The notes under the pieces are model-generated. The model worked only from the letters and a program-made list of their open reading frames with translations, was not told the origin of the DNA and searched no databases. Of a stretch of 64,000 nt of DNA, positions 46,119-55,543 are shown piece after piece. The first letter of the stretch is position 1. Each line of letters begins with the position of its first letter. The position numbers and the translations under genes are program-made. The stretch lies in assembly GCF_010731655.1 (NCBI RefSeq), contig NZ_AP022619.1, forward strand, positions 5,828,001 to 5,892,000. Reading direction: 5' to 3'. Source of the stretch: Mycobacterium paraseoulense. Its GTDB lineage: Bacteria > Actinomycetota > Actinomycetes > Mycobacteriales > Mycobacteriaceae.

Positions 46119-46313
46119 CCCGGCGCTGGGCGACCGTTCCGCGCGGACGGCCATGGGCGTCGCGGCCGCCGCCCAGCTCCGTGGCACCGACAGCGCCCCG
46201 ACCGACGTAGCGTGGCCGGCCCGCGCGGTGATCGCCGCGCCGAGGACACCACGCCGGTTGGGCAGCAGGCACCGCAGCGCCGCCGCCTTGTTGAGCGAGG
46301 CCCGCGCCGGCGA

Positions 46314-47456
46314 CTAGTCGGTTGTGGCAGGGGATTTGAACGCGATGAGGGGGATGGCCATCTCGGCGGGTGTCGCCGCGCCGTGAAAGCCGATGAGGCG
46401 GGCCGTTTCCGGTGGCTCGTGCCCGGTCGCCAGGACGGCGGCATCGCCGGTGCACACGACGACGACATCGCCGATTCGCGCCAGGTGCGCCGGCTTGACC
46501 GGCCCGAACATCCCGCTGGCCACCGCCTGATCCCGGCTGTACACATCCGCCTTGCCGGTGAGTACCTCAGTCCAGGCCGCCTGCACGTCGGCCGTGGCGC
46601 CCGGCTCGGTGTGCAGGTAGCGCACCCGCGGCTCGCCGGCGACCACCCGGACCCCCGCGGCCAGCCGCGGGTCGGTGTCGAGGTCGACCCGCGCGTCCGG
46701 CGGCGCGTTGAAACCGCCGTGGTCGGCCGTCACCAGCAGCGCCGCGCTGGGAGGCAGCGCCTCGACCAGCCGGCTCAGCAGCGCGTCGACACGGGCGGCC
46801 GCCTCGTGCCACTGGGAGGATCCGATGCCGAATGCGTGCGCCGCGGTGTCCAGGGCGGCGGTGTAGCCGTAGACCAGACCAGGCGCCGCCTTCAGCTCCT
46901 CGGCCACTTTCCGCGCGTTGTCGTCGGCCGGTTGAATCGGGCGGAATTCGGCGCCGCGATACGCGGCGTCGGTCAGCCCGCTGCCCATGAACGCGGCCGG
47001 CAGCACGGCGCGGGCGCTGACGCCGGCGTTGTTGAGCCGTCCGAACCAGGTGGGTAACGGCTGCCACTCGGCGTGCGGGGGATCGTCACGCCACAGGATG
47101 TGGTTGAGCACCCGGTCGGTGCCGGGGACGTTGAGCGTGAAGCCCAGGATCCCGTGCTCCCCGGGCCGCGCCCCGGTCCCCAGCGACACCAGGCTGGTCG
47201 GGGTGGTCGACGGGAACGTGCAGGCCAGCTCCGTGAGGCGCCCGGTTTGCCCGGCGAGCACCGCGGCGAGCAGCGGGGCGCTGCCGGCCAGCTCCGGCAG
47301 CAGGTGCCAGCCCAGTCCATCCACCAGCACGAGCGCCACGCGATCGAGCTGGTCGGCCCCGCCTATCCAGCCGACAAGGCCCAGCTCGTCGACGGCGCCC
47401 GGCGCGCCGAGCAGCGTTCCGACGGCGGGCAGCACGTCGCAGAGGGAGCCGGGCAC
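46314..47456 (-). CDS. alkaline-phosphatase superfamily phosphodiesterase
   Basis: 380 residues from GTG 47456 (VPGSLCDVLPAVG). Metal and nucleophile signature: ALVLVDGLGWHLL near residue 40, TFPSTTPTSLVSLGTG (Thr nucleophile), ALDTAAHAFG and LLVTADHGGFN. It belongs to the nucleotide pyrophosphatase/phosphodiesterase branch, with no signal peptide, so probably cytoplasmic. The substrate is unknown. It lies convergent to the amidotransferase gene and upstream of, not within, the hydrogenase locus. Confidence 0.88.
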   Translation of the reverse strand: MPGSLCDVLPAVGTLLGAPGAVDELGLVGWIGGADQLDRVALVLVDGLGWHLLPELAGSAPLLAAVLAGQTGRLTELACTFPSTTPTSLVSLGTGARPGEHGILGFTLNVPGTDRVLNHILWRDDPPHAEWQPLPTWFGRLNNAGVSARAVLPAAFMGSGLTDAAYRGAEFRPIQPADDNARKVAEELKAAPGLVYGYTAALDTAAHAFGIGSSQWHEAAARVDALLSRLVEALPPSAALLVTADHGGFNAPPDARVDLDTDPRLAAGVRVVAGEPRVRYLHTEPGATADVQAAWTEVLTGKADVYSRDQAVASGMFGPVKPAHLARIGDVVVVCTGDAAVLATGHEPPETARLIGFHGAATPAEMAIPLIAFKSPATTD

Positions 47457-47476
47457 TGGGCCAGTCTGGCACGAAA

Positions 47477-48187
47477 TTAGACACGCGCCAGTCGGTCGCT
47501 CGTCACGCGCAGTTGGCGATCGGTGCCGTCGGCGAGCGCGCGAACCTGCCGCGGCGAGAGCCGGCCGCACAGCCGCCCCCAGTGCAGTGCGACCTCATCA
47601 CCGGCGGCCACGTCGGGCACCGCGCTGTACCCGTCGGTCCAGACGTCGAACACGCCGGCCGACGCTTCGGAGAGCGCCAGCGCCCCGCCGTCGAGCACCA
47701 GCCTCCGGCGCTGCACCTCGATACGGTCGTGATCGCGGGAAACCACGGTCCCCCAGGTGATGCGGCAGCTGTCCAGCACGTTGAGCGGATGTTCATCCAT
47801 GCCACGGCCCAAAAACCGGGTCCACGGGTACACGCCGAACACGTGGAAGCAGTGGTTGGCGGCGGCCTCGGGGGCGAGGTCCGGCGTCAGGTGTGACCAG
47901 TAGCGGCCCGCCTGCGGGCCGATGATCGCCAGCAACGCATCCAAGAAGTCCCGCGGGTCGAGGTCGGCTCCGACTCCGCCGCCCAGCCAGTACGACTCGA
48001 CGAGCCGGTAATCCAGCGGATCCGCGATCCCGGTCAGCGTCGACAGCACCCGCAGGTACGGCCACGCCCCGGAGAACGTCGTTGCGGCCCTGCGCACTTC
48101 GTCAATCGAACCGTCGCGCAGGGTGGCTCCCAGCGGCGGCCCGCAATAGCCCAGGGCGTTGGGCGCGTAGGCGTAGCGCGCGAACAT
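47477..48187 (-). CDS. DUF6390 protein of the hydrogenase locus
   Basis: 236 residues from ATG 48187; a GTG two codons upstream is possible, both served by GGAAGG. MFARYAYAPNALGYCGPP, YWLGGGVGADLDPRDFLDALLAIIGPQAGRYWSHLTPDLAPEAAANHCFHVFGVYPWTRFL and LDSCRITWGTV are family blocks. It is found beside hypD in actinobacterial hydrogenase loci, so a maturation role is inferred. Conserved Cys and His could bind metal. Confidence 0.75.
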   Translation of the reverse strand: MFARYAYAPNALGYCGPPLGATLRDGSIDEVRRAATTFSGAWPYLRVLSTLTGIADPLDYRLVESYWLGGGVGADLDPRDFLDALLAIIGPQAGRYWSHLTPDLAPEAAANHCFHVFGVYPWTRFLGRGMDEHPLNVLDSCRITWGTVVSRDHDRIEVQRRRLVLDGGALALSEASAGVFDVWTDGYSAVPDVAAGDEVALHWGRLCGRLSPRQVRALADGTDRQLRVTSDRLARV

Positions 48188-48216
48188 CTCCACGCCGCCT
48201 TCCGAGCTTCCACCGG

Positions 48217-49347
48217 TCAAGCGTGCTCCACCAGTTTGACCGCGTCCCGGTGCAGGCGTCCGAAGTTGTAGTAGGCCGCGCACGCCCCCTCGGGGGACAC
48301 CATGCACGTGCCGATCGGGGTCTCCGGGGTGCACGCGGTGCCGAAAACCTTGCATTCCCAAGGTTTGAGCACGCCCTTGAGCACCTCGCCGCACTGACAC
48401 GCCTTGGGGTCGGCGACCCGCACGCCCGGCATCGCGAACCGCAGCTCGGCGTCGAACTCCGCGAAGTCGTCGTGCAGTCGCAGTGCGCTTTGGGAGATGA
48501 AACCCAGCCCGCGCCACTCGAAATGGGGACGCAGCGCAAAAACCTTGCCCATCAACGCCAAAGCGGCCGGATTGCCGCCCTCGGGCACCACGCGCTTGTA
48601 CTGGTTTTCCACCTCGCAGCGGCCCTCGCGGATCTGCGTCAGCAGCATGGCGACGGCGGCCAGGATGTCCAGCGGCTCGAAACCGGCCACCACCAACGGC
48701 TTTCGGTAAATCTCGGGCACAAACCGGTAGGGGCGGTTGCCGACCACGGTCGAGACGTGCCCGGGACCGATGAACCCCGACAGTCGCAGGTCCGGCGACT
48801 CCAGGATGGCCTTGATGGGCGGCACGATCATCACGTGGTTGCAGAACACGCTGAAGTTGGTCAGGCCCAGATCGCGCGCCCGCACCAGCGTCACGGCGGT
48901 CGACGGCGCGGTGGTCTCGAAACCGATGGCGAAGAACACCACGTGCTTGCCGGGATTGTCGACCGCGATCTTGCACGCGTCCAGCGGGGAGTAGACGAAC
49001 CGGACGTCGGCGCCGCGCGCCTTGGCGTCCAGCAGGCTGCCGGCCGACCCGGGCACCCGCATCATGTCACCGAAGCAGGTGAAGATCACGTCGGGTTGGC
49101 CGGCGAGCCACATCGCGTCGTCGATGCGGCCCATCGGGATCACGCAGACCGGACACCCGGGCCCGTGTACCAGTTCGACGTTGTCGGGCAGCAGGTGCTC
49201 GATGCCGTGCCGGTAGATCGTGTGCGTGTGCCCGCCGCACACCTCCATGAACTTGAAGTGATCGCCGTCGGTGCCGGCCAAGCGCCCGATGGCGCCCAGC
49301 AGCTTGCGGGCGGCGGCCGGGTCACGGAACTCGTCAACGAATTTCAT
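48217..49347 (-). CDS. hypD: hydrogenase maturation protein HypD
   Basis: 376 residues. FMEVCGGHTHTIYRHG, HGPGCPVCVIP, FFAIGFETTAP, FCNHVMIVPPIKAI and FIGPGHVSTV are all HypD signatures; the C-terminal 4Fe-4S ligands are seen around ACQCGEVLKG and WECKVFGTACTPETPIGTCMVS. With HypC it holds the Fe(CN)2CO unit while CO and CN are added. Confidence 0.97.
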   Translation of the reverse strand: MKFVDEFRDPAAARKLLGAIGRLAGTDGDHFKFMEVCGGHTHTIYRHGIEHLLPDNVELVHGPGCPVCVIPMGRIDDAMWLAGQPDVIFTCFGDMMRVPGSAGSLLDAKARGADVRFVYSPLDACKIAVDNPGKHVVFFAIGFETTAPSTAVTLVRARDLGLTNFSVFCNHVMIVPPIKAILESPDLRLSGFIGPGHVSTVVGNRPYRFVPEIYRKPLVVAGFEPLDILAAVAMLLTQIREGRCEVENQYKRVVPEGGNPAALALMGKVFALRPHFEWRGLGFISQSALRLHDDFAEFDAELRFAMPGVRVADPKACQCGEVLKGVLKPWECKVFGTACTPETPIGTCMVSPEGACAAYYNFGRLHRDAVKLVEHA

Positions 49348-49362
49348 GACGGTCCTTCCTTC

Positions 49363-49635
49363 TCAGACGATCGATGAGGAGTCGAAGGCTTGGATCTCGG
49401 TGTCGTAGGCTTCGCCGAGTTTCTTGACGGCGGCCAGGGTGAGCAGGGCCTCGGTCTCGTCGATCTTGGCCATCGCGAAACCGACGTGCACCAGTACCCA
49501 GTCGTCGGGTTCGGGCATCTCGTCCTCGAGCAGCCGGACGCTGATGGTGCGCTGCACACCGCTGACGTCGACCTTCGCCAAATAGTTGGCAGGATCGGTG
49601 ATTTCAACGATCCGGCCCGGAATCCCCAGACACAT
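49363..49635 (-). CDS. hypC: HypC chaperone 1
   Basis: 90 residues. MCLGIPGRIVEI gives the essential N-terminal Cys2 and WVLVHVGFAMAKID the second motif. It carries the Fe(CN)2CO unit from HypD to the large subunit. It lies 15 bases before hypD. This locus has another HypC (54626) and a SIS-HypC fusion (51535). Confidence 0.95.
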   Translation of the reverse strand: MCLGIPGRIVEITDPANYLAKVDVSGVQRTISVRLLEDEMPEPDDWVLVHVGFAMAKIDETEALLTLAAVKKLGEAYDTEIQAFDSSSIV

Positions 49636-49670
49636 GTGCGGCCTCCCTTCCTTTCCGGTGGCAATCCGCC

Positions 49671-49703
49671 GCGCCCGGCTTACGCCGCGCTTGCGATCGC
49701 CAC
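49671..49703 (-). repeat. intergenic repeat, unit 1
   Basis: GCGCCCGGCTTACGCCGCGC then TTGCGATCGCCAC lies just after the end of hypE and before hypC. It matches 59070-59101 with few changes. It has the form of a short mycobacterial intergenic repeat containing a GCGATCGC palindrome. Confidence 0.6.
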
Positions 49704-49706
49704 GCC

Positions 49707-50819
49707 CTAGCAGATTCGTGGCAGCGGGTCGCCGACGAGCATGTCGACGATCCTTGTTCCGCCGAATCCCGTGCGCAACACCACGCTTTCGGCCGGTTCG
49801 GTGACGATCTCCCCGACCTCGGCCGCATCGGCACCCAGCGGATGCGACCGCAGTGCCTCGAGCCCGGCCGCCGCCTCCTCGGGCGCGACGACGGCGACGA
49901 ACTTGCCCTCGTTGGCGACGTAGAGCGGGTCGATGCCGAGCAGCTCGCAGGCGCCGTTCACCATGGGCGCCACCGGGAGCCGATCCTCGTCGAGCAGCAC
50001 CCCGAGGCCACAGGCCTGGGCCAGTTCGTTGCACACCGTGCCCACCCCGCCCCTCGTCGCGTCGCGCATCCAGCGGGTGGACGGCGCGGCAGCCATCAAC
50101 AGCTCCACCAGCGGGCTGAGGCAGGCGGTGTCGGAGTGGATGTCGGCCTCGATGGCCAGATCGCCCCGCGCCAGCATCACCGCCATGCCGTGGTCGCCCA
50201 TCGACCCCGACAACAGCAGCTTGTCGCCGGGCCGCACCGACGCCGCGGACAGTGCACGCCCCGCGGGGATGACACCGGCCCCGGCGGTGGTGACGAACAC
50301 CCCGTCGGCGGCTCCCTTGGGCACCACCTTGGTGTCGCCGGTGACGATCCGCACGCCCGCCGTGGCGGCCGCCGCCGCCATGTCGGCGACGATCTCCTTC
50401 AATTCGCCGATGGGGAAACCCTCTTCGAGCACGAACGCCGCCGAGATCCACGACGGCACGGCACCGGCCATCGCGAGGTCGTTGCAGGTGCCGTGCACGG
50501 CGAGCGCGCCGATGGAGCCCCCGGGAAAGCGCCTGGGCTGCACCACGAACGAATCGGTGGACATCGCCAGGCGTTCGCCACCGGGCAACGTCAGGACCGC
50601 GCTGTCACCCAGCGACTCCAGCATCGGGTTGCGGAACGCCTCCATGAACACCGCGTCCACCAGCGCCGCCGAGGCCTTGCCGCCCGCGCCGTGCGCCAGC
50701 GTCACATGGTCGTCCAGTAACCGGGGGCGGCGCCTGCGGAACGATTCGATCCGCTCGATCACCTCGCCCTCGGCGAACCGCGGCCCCGACGAAAGGTATT
50801 CACCCGCGGTCGTGCTCAC
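49707..50819 (-). CDS. hypE: hydrogenase maturation protein HypE
   Basis: 370 residues from GTG 50819, chosen because GAGGAG lies eight bases upstream; an ATG at 50867 that overlaps the previous stop (ATGA) gives 16 more residues. LAHGAGGKAS, STDSFVVQPRRFPGG, GTCNDLAMAGA, IVTGDTKVVPKG and GDHGMAVMLARG are AIR-synthetase-like HypE blocks. The C terminus PRIC carries the Cys that is turned into thiocyanate for CN delivery. The upstream start region is a MIRU-like repeat. Confidence 0.95.
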   Translation of the reverse strand: MSTTAGEYLSSGPRFAEGEVIERIESFRRRRPRLLDDHVTLAHGAGGKASAALVDAVFMEAFRNPMLESLGDSAVLTLPGGERLAMSTDSFVVQPRRFPGGSIGALAVHGTCNDLAMAGAVPSWISAAFVLEEGFPIGELKEIVADMAAAAATAGVRIVTGDTKVVPKGAADGVFVTTAGAGVIPAGRALSAASVRPGDKLLLSGSMGDHGMAVMLARGDLAIEADIHSDTACLSPLVELLMAAAPSTRWMRDATRGGVGTVCNELAQACGLGVLLDEDRLPVAPMVNGACELLGIDPLYVANEGKFVAVVAPEEAAAGLEALRSHPLGADAAEVGEIVTEPAESVVLRTGFGGTRIVDMLVGDPLPRIC

Positions 50820-50866
50820 TGCGCCGCTCCTCATCGCTCGCTCTGCATCGTCGCCGGCGCGGTTCA
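50820..50866 (-). repeat. MIRU-type repeat at the SIS-hypE joint
   Basis: Read on the minus strand it is CGCCGGCGACGATGCAGAGC then GAGCGATGAGGAGCGGCGCA, closely like the ends of the element at 30365-30433. It overlaps the stop of the SIS gene (ATGA) and provides the ribosome-binding site of hypE, as MIRUs typically do. Confidence 0.6.
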
Positions 50867-51538
50867 TGCCGCCCCCAACCCCTGCTCGCCGCCGAGGTGT
50901 TGATGCACGCTCAGCCACAGCTGATAGCCCAGCAGTGCCTGCGCTTCCTGTATCCGGTGCACGCTTTGCGAGCGAACGACGAAGCAGGCGTCCACATTCG
51001 GGTTGTCCGCGAACGCCCCGCCGTCGTAGCCGGCGAATCCGACGGTGTACAGGCCGCGTTGACGCGCCTCGGCCAGCGCGGCGAGCAGGTTGGGCGAGCC
51101 GCCACTGGTCGACATGGCGATCGCGATGTCACCGGCGCAGGCGCGGGCGATCAACTGCCGGGCGAACACCAACTCGAATCCGACGTCGTTGCCCAGGGCG
51201 GTCAGGATGGCCTGGTCGGTGGTCAGCGGCCACGCGGGCAACGGCTTGCCGACCGGCGGCCGGGCGAACAGCGTCGCCAGGGTGGTGGAATCGGTGCAGC
51301 TGCCGCCGTTTCCGAAGCTGAACATGCGTCCGCCCGCCGCGAAGCGGCGCGCCAGCTCGGCGGCGGCCTGACCGAGCAACGCGGCGTTGGCTTCCAGCGT
51401 GGAGCGCCGCAGCGCCAGACTCTCGGCCGCCTTCGCCTGCGCCGACGCGGCCAGGTCGGCCAGCAGCGAGCCGGCATCGTCTTCCTGCGCGTCGATGAAC
51501 GGGTACAGGAAGTTGGTGGGTTCGTCCGCGGCACTCAT
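50864..51538 (-). CDS. SIS-domain sugar-phosphate isomerase-like protein
   Basis: 224 residues from ATG 51538. MFSFGNGGSCTDSTTLATLF and AIAMSTSGGSPNLLAALAEARQRGLYTVGFAGYDGG match GmhA-type sedoheptulose-7-phosphate isomerases. Its setting among hyp genes, directly after a SIS-HypC fusion, points to a hydrogenase-linked role rather than heptose synthesis. It overlaps both neighbours. Confidence 0.85.
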   Translation of the reverse strand: MSAADEPTNFLYPFIDAQEDDAGSLLADLAASAQAKAAESLALRRSTLEANAALLGQAAAELARRFAAGGRMFSFGNGGSCTDSTTLATLFARPPVGKPLPAWPLTTDQAILTALGNDVGFELVFARQLIARACAGDIAIAMSTSGGSPNLLAALAEARQRGLYTVGFAGYDGGAFADNPNVDACFVVRSQSVHRIQEAQALLGYQLWLSVHQHLGGEQGLGAA

Positions 51539-52254
51539 CGCCCCTCCTCGTCTTCCAGTCTGCCGATCGCCATGCCCGCGTGCACCAGCACCAGGTCCCC
51601 GGCGGCGACCGGGTCGATCAGCGTGGTCACCACGTTTTCGATGCCCCGCGCGGTGCGGACCGTGGCCTGGCCGTCGGCCGACGCCGTCACCGCCTCGCCC
51701 GGGCGGCCCTCGTCGCTGCAGGTGACGCAAACCGACTCGGGGGACTCGGGTTTCAGCAGCCCGGGGTGTTCGAAACACACGTGGGTCAGCTCCCACAGCA
51801 GGTGGTAGAACAGCACGAAGCCACCCGTGGCGGGCACGCGCGGGTCGGGGTCGTCGAGCCACAGCACGTGATCGGCCATGCCCGGCGCCGGGCGCTCGGC
51901 GCTACCGATCCAGATGGTGGTGGCGCCCCACGCGGGGGCGCGCCGCATCACCGAGCGGACCTGCGCGTCGTCCGCGCCGGAGACCGCGACCACGACGTCC
52001 CCCGGGCGCACGGACACCCGGACCAGGTCCACCAGATCGGGTCCGGTCAGCGCCACCGCGGGAAGCGCACGTTTGCCCATGATCACCGGGTGGACGAACT
52101 CGACCGCGATGTGCAGGGCGTGCGGTTCCCACGACGGCGCGATCGACCACATGGTGGCGCCCGCGGCGAAGCGCTTGGCGAGTGTGAACGCGGTGGCGGC
52201 CAGGTCCGAGGTCAGTTCGGCGCCCAGGCCGCGATCGATGGCCGTGGTGGTCAT
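51535..52254 (-). CDS. fusion of SIS-like domain and HypC domain
   Basis: 239 residues. Residues 1-165 are SIS-like (VRPGDVVVAVSGADDAQVRSVMRRAPAWGATTIWIG). From about residue 172, VCVTCSDEGRPGEAV, then IDPVAAGDLVLVHAGMAIGRLE is a HypC/HupF domain lacking the N-terminal Met-Cys but with VCVTC in its place. It stands between the SIS protein and HypF with overlapping or near-overlapping frames. It may be a dedicated scaffold for one ligand-synthesis step; function is unproven. Confidence 0.8.
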   Translation of the reverse strand: MTTTAIDRGLGAELTSDLAATAFTLAKRFAAGATMWSIAPSWEPHALHIAVEFVHPVIMGKRALPAVALTGPDLVDLVRVSVRPGDVVVAVSGADDAQVRSVMRRAPAWGATTIWIGSAERPAPGMADHVLWLDDPDPRVPATGGFVLFYHLLWELTHVCFEHPGLLKPESPESVCVTCSDEGRPGEAVTASADGQATVRTARGIENVVTTLIDPVAAGDLVLVHAGMAIGRLEDEEGR

Positions 52255-52257
52255 TTC

Positions 52258-54624
52258 TCAGTCCCCCTTCAGCGCGGTCAGCATGGAGATCGCGGCCTGA
52301 CCCAGGGCGAGCCCGCCGTCATTCGGCGGAACAGTGCGGTGGGTCAGCACCTCGAAGCCCGCCGGCTGCAACCGCTGACGACACGCGTTGAGCAACAACA
52401 CATTCTGGAACACCCCGCCGGTCAGCCCTACCAGCCGGATGGCGCCGGCCACCCGGCCGACCACCTCGGCGACGGCATCCGCGACGGCCCGGTGGAACGC
52501 CGCGGCCAGCGGCGCGGGCCGCGTGCCGGCGTAGAGCGCCGACACCAGCGTCTGCACCATGGGGGCGGGATCGATCACCCCGTCGGCGTGCACCGTGAGC
52601 GGCAGCGACGGCCCGGCTTCGTCCGCCGCCGACTCCGCCAGCGCCTCCAGCTCGATGGCGGCCTGGCCTTCGTAGTCGATGCGGTGCCGCACCCCGAGCA
52701 ACGAGGCGACCGCGTCGAAGAGTCGGCCCATGCTCGAACACGGCACGCAGCCGGTTCCCGTCTCCAATTGGGAACGGGTGACGCGTAATTCGTCCGGGGT
52801 GACCGCGGCGACGGGGGCCAGGTCGGTGGTCCAGTCGATGCCGGCCGACCACAACTGGGACAGCGCCATCCGCCACGGGTTGCGGACCGCCGCGTCGCCG
52901 CCGGGCAGCGGCACCGGGAGCAGGTGGCCGGCGCGGACGAATCGGTGGCTGTCGCGGCCGAGCCGCAGAATCTCACCGCCCCAGACGGACTGGTCGCATC
53001 CGTACCCGGTGCCGTCGAAGGAGACTCCGACGATTGGTTCGCCGAGGCGTCCGTGCTCGGCCAGCAGCGACACCACGTGCGCGTGATGGTGCTGGATGAG
53101 GTCCAGCGGCCGACCCTCCGCGTGGCGCTCGGCCCAGCTGCGGGTGTGATACCCGGGATGCAGGTCGGCGGCCAACCGGGCCGGCTCGCCGCGAATCTCG
53201 CTGAGCTGGCCCACCGCCCGCACGAATGCGCGCAGCGTCTCCCAGGTGCCCATGTCGCCGATGTGCCCGGACAGGTAGGCGCGCGCGCCGTCGGTGAGGC
53301 AGAAGGTGTTCTTCAATTCGCCGCCGACCGCCAGCACCGCCGGCCCGCTGACATTCAACTCGACCGGCAGCGGCGCGTAGCCGCGTGACCGGCGGATCGG
53401 CAGTTCGGCGCCGCGTCCGGCGTCTTTCACGATGCGCACCACCGAGTCGTCGCAGGGGACGTGGATCGGGCGGTCGTGGTCGAGGACCGCGTCACACAGC
53501 GCCGGGAGTCGTTGCGCCGCATCGTCATCGGTGAAGCAGATGGGCTCGTCGGATCGGTTGGCGCTGGTGAGCACCAGCGCGGCCGGGGGCGGCTCGGCGG
53601 CGCCGGGGACGGGCGCCAGCAGCAGGTGGTGGATGGGGGAGTACGGCAGCATCAGGCCGAGCAGTGGGCTGCGGGGTGCGACGGCGTCGGCGACGGGCGC
53701 GGTGTCGGCACTCGGCAGCCGGCGCAGCAGCACGATCGGGCGGGCGGGACCCAGCAGCGCCGCGGCCTCGGTGTCGTCGACGTAGGCGTAGCGGCGCGCG
53801 ACCGCGAGGTCGCGGACCAACACGGCAAAAGGCTTGGCGCCACGGGCCTTTCGCGCGCGCAGCGCGGCCACGGCGGCGCTGTCGCTGACGGAGCAGGCCA
53901 GGTGGTAGCCGCCGACGCCCTTGATGGCGACCACCGCACCCGCGGTTAGCGCGCGCTGGGTGGCCGACAGCGCGGCGTCCGGGCCGTCGATCCGGCCGGC
54001 CGGCGAGCGAAACCACAGTGTCGGACCGCAATCGGGGCAGGCGATCGGCTGCGCGTGGAACCGGCGATCCGCCGGGTCGTGGTATTCGTCGGCGCAGCGC
54101 GCACACATGGCGAAGGCCGACATGGTGGTGGCCGGGCGGTCATAGGGCAGCTCGCGGATGATGGTGAACCGCGGCCCGCAGTTGGTGCAGGTGACGAACG
54201 GGTGCCGGTAGCGCCTGTCGCGCGGGTCGAAGAGCTCGGCGACGCAGTCGTCGCAGACCGCGATGTCGGGCGGGATCGGCGTCGTGGCGCCGGGGGCGGT
54301 GCGGCTGTCCACGATCCGGAACTCGGGTCCGTGGCCGGCGTCGGGGGCGATCTCGTCGACCGTGACGCCGGTGACCCGGGCCAGCGGCGGGGCGTCGGCG
54401 CGCAGGCGCCTGCCGAACTCGGCCAGGCGTGCGGGTTCGCCCTGCACCTCGAGGAAGACGGCGCCGGAGTCGTTGCCGACGAAGCCGGACAGGCCGAGCT
54501 CGGTCGCCACGCGGTGCACGAAGGGCCGGAAGCCAACCCCCTGCACGACACCGGTCACGGTGATGCGCTGCCGAACCCGGGTATGAGCGGGGTCATGCCG
54601 CAGCAGCAGGGGCGGCCGGGTCAT
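52258..54624 (-). CDS. hypF: carbamoyltransferase HypF
   Basis: 788 residues. Acylphosphatase domain [16 protein letters not shown] with FVGND (residues 20-110), two zinc fingers ([10 protein letters not shown]...CTNCG and [10 protein letters not shown]...CPDCG), YrdC-like domain ([15 protein letters not shown]), then the Kae1-like C-terminal domain with [14 protein letters not shown] and [11 protein letters not shown]. It makes the thiocarbamate on HypE from carbamoyl phosphate. Confidence 0.96.
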   Translation of the reverse strand: MTRPPLLLRHDPAHTRVRQRITVTGVVQGVGFRPFVHRVATELGLSGFVGNDSGAVFLEVQGEPARLAEFGRRLRADAPPLARVTGVTVDEIAPDAGHGPEFRIVDSRTAPGATTPIPPDIAVCDDCVAELFDPRDRRYRHPFVTCTNCGPRFTIIRELPYDRPATTMSAFAMCARCADEYHDPADRRFHAQPIACPDCGPTLWFRSPAGRIDGPDAALSATQRALTAGAVVAIKGVGGYHLACSVSDSAAVAALRARKARGAKPFAVLVRDLAVARRYAYVDDTEAAALLGPARPIVLLRRLPSADTAPVADAVAPRSPLLGLMLPYSPIHHLLLAPVPGAAEPPPAALVLTSANRSDEPICFTDDDAAQRLPALCDAVLDHDRPIHVPCDDSVVRIVKDAGRGAELPIRRSRGYAPLPVELNVSGPAVLAVGGELKNTFCLTDGARAYLSGHIGDMGTWETLRAFVRAVGQLSEIRGEPARLAADLHPGYHTRSWAERHAEGRPLDLIQHHHAHVVSLLAEHGRLGEPIVGVSFDGTGYGCDQSVWGGEILRLGRDSHRFVRAGHLLPVPLPGGDAAVRNPWRMALSQLWSAGIDWTTDLAPVAAVTPDELRVTRSQLETGTGCVPCSSMGRLFDAVASLLGVRHRIDYEGQAAIELEALAESAADEAGPSLPLTVHADGVIDPAPMVQTLVSALYAGTRPAPLAAAFHRAVADAVAEVVGRVAGAIRLVGLTGGVFQNVLLLNACRQRLQPAGFEVLTHRTVPPNDGGLALGQAAISMLTALKGD

Positions 54625-54625
54625 C

Positions 54626-54892
54626 TCAGCCGCCCTCCGGGAAGTCGGAAGGATCCGTGCGGCCCCTGCCCATCAGCTCCAGCCCGGCCATCGCCTGTTC
54701 GGCGCCCGCGCGGTCGGTCTTTTCGACGGCGAAGCCCATGTGGATGATGATCCAGTCGCCGGGATTGAACGTCTCTTCCGGCAGCATGCCGACGTTGACC
54801 CTGCGCTGTTCGCCCGTGACGTCGACCAGGGCCAGCTGCCCTTCGAAGCCGTCCAGCATCCGGATCACTTGACCGGGGATCCCCAGACACAT
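54626..54892 (-). CDS. HypC chaperone 2
   Basis: 88 residues. [13 protein letters not shown] with Cys2, then [13 protein letters not shown] and [15 protein letters not shown]. Only one base separates it from hypF. Having two full-length HypC proteins in one locus suggests one serves the HypD complex and the other the large subunit, as with HypC/HybG pairs elsewhere. Confidence 0.93.
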   Translation of the reverse strand: MCLGIPGQVIRMLDGFEGQLALVDVTGEQRRVNVGMLPEETFNPGDWIIIHMGFAVEKTDRAGAEQAMAGLELMGRGRTDPSDFPEGG

Positions 54893-54893
54893 G

Positions 54894-55391
54894 TCAGGGT
54901 TCCCCTCGGGTGGTTGCGACCGGGTGCAGCTGCAACGCCGCGACGATCTCCTCGACGGCCCGCGCGGCGCGGGGAACCGCCTTGGCCACGGCCTCGGTGA
55001 GGCCCATGCCCTCCTCGACGCAGCCCGCCTCGCACCCGACGACGACCGTGTACGGCGGCGTGCCGCCCAGCGCCCGCAGGCTGGCGAACACCGCCGCCGG
55101 ATCCATGCTGTGGCCGTCGAAACCCGCGGCGGCCGAACCGGATTCATGGTCGGCCTGGAAGACGTGCAACGTGCCGGGGTTGCCGCGGCTGGGGACCGCG
55201 TCGACGAGCACCAGCGTGTCCCATTCCTCGAGCAGGTCGTAGGCCAGGTGCATGCCGCGGATGCCGTAGTCGGTGACGCGGACGCTCGGGTCGTCCTGCG
55301 CGATGTCGGCATTGCGGATCACTTCCGATCCGAAACCGTCGTCGCCCAGGAAGATGTTGCCGATGCCCGCAACCAGGATGCGCGCCGTCAT
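54894..55391 (-). CDS. hydrogenase large-subunit maturation endopeptidase
   Basis: 165 residues. VAGIGNIFLGDDGFGSEVI is the HyaD/HybD signature with the nickel-sensing Glu/Asp region; VLVDAVPSRGNPGTLHVF and CEAGCVEEGMGLT follow. It cuts the tail of the large subunit after nickel insertion; the predicted cut is just past His577 of the gene at 59098. It lies one base from HypC 2. Confidence 0.93.
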   Translation of the reverse strand: MTARILVAGIGNIFLGDDGFGSEVIRNADIAQDDPSVRVTDYGIRGMHLAYDLLEEWDTLVLVDAVPSRGNPGTLHVFQADHESGSAAAGFDGHSMDPAAVFASLRALGGTPPYTVVVGCEAGCVEEGMGLTEAVAKAVPRAARAVEEIVAALQLHPVATTRGEP

Positions 55392-55409
55392 CTCCGTCGT
55401 CCGAGCAAG

Positions 55410-55529
55410 TTACATCCGCCTCAGCCTGAGGTAGCGGCGGGCGTCGGGTATCGATACCACCCCCAGCGCCAATCCGATCGCGAGCACCAACGCGATGATA
55501 GCGAGGAATATCCAACCGAGGATTTCCAT
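55410..55529 (-). CDS. 39-residue membrane peptide (DUF6893-like)
   Basis: One membrane helix (ILGWIFLAIIALVLAIGLALGVVSI) followed by PDARRYLRLRRM, a positive tail. Too short for most gene callers, but such peptides recur at this place in actinobacterial hydrogenase loci (DUF6893 from memory). AAAGGAGTG lies upstream of its ATG. A role anchoring or regulating the enzyme at the membrane is possible. Confidence 0.7.
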   Translation of the reverse strand: MEILGWIFLAIIALVLAIGLALGVVSIPDARRYLRLRRM

Positions 55530-55543
55530 CTCGAACACTCCTT

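Noticed and set aside
47477..48976. 499-codon minus-strand frame extending the DUF6390 gene upstream
   Set aside because: The extra part overlaps hypD in another frame and is Arg/Pro-rich; the family start is near 48187.
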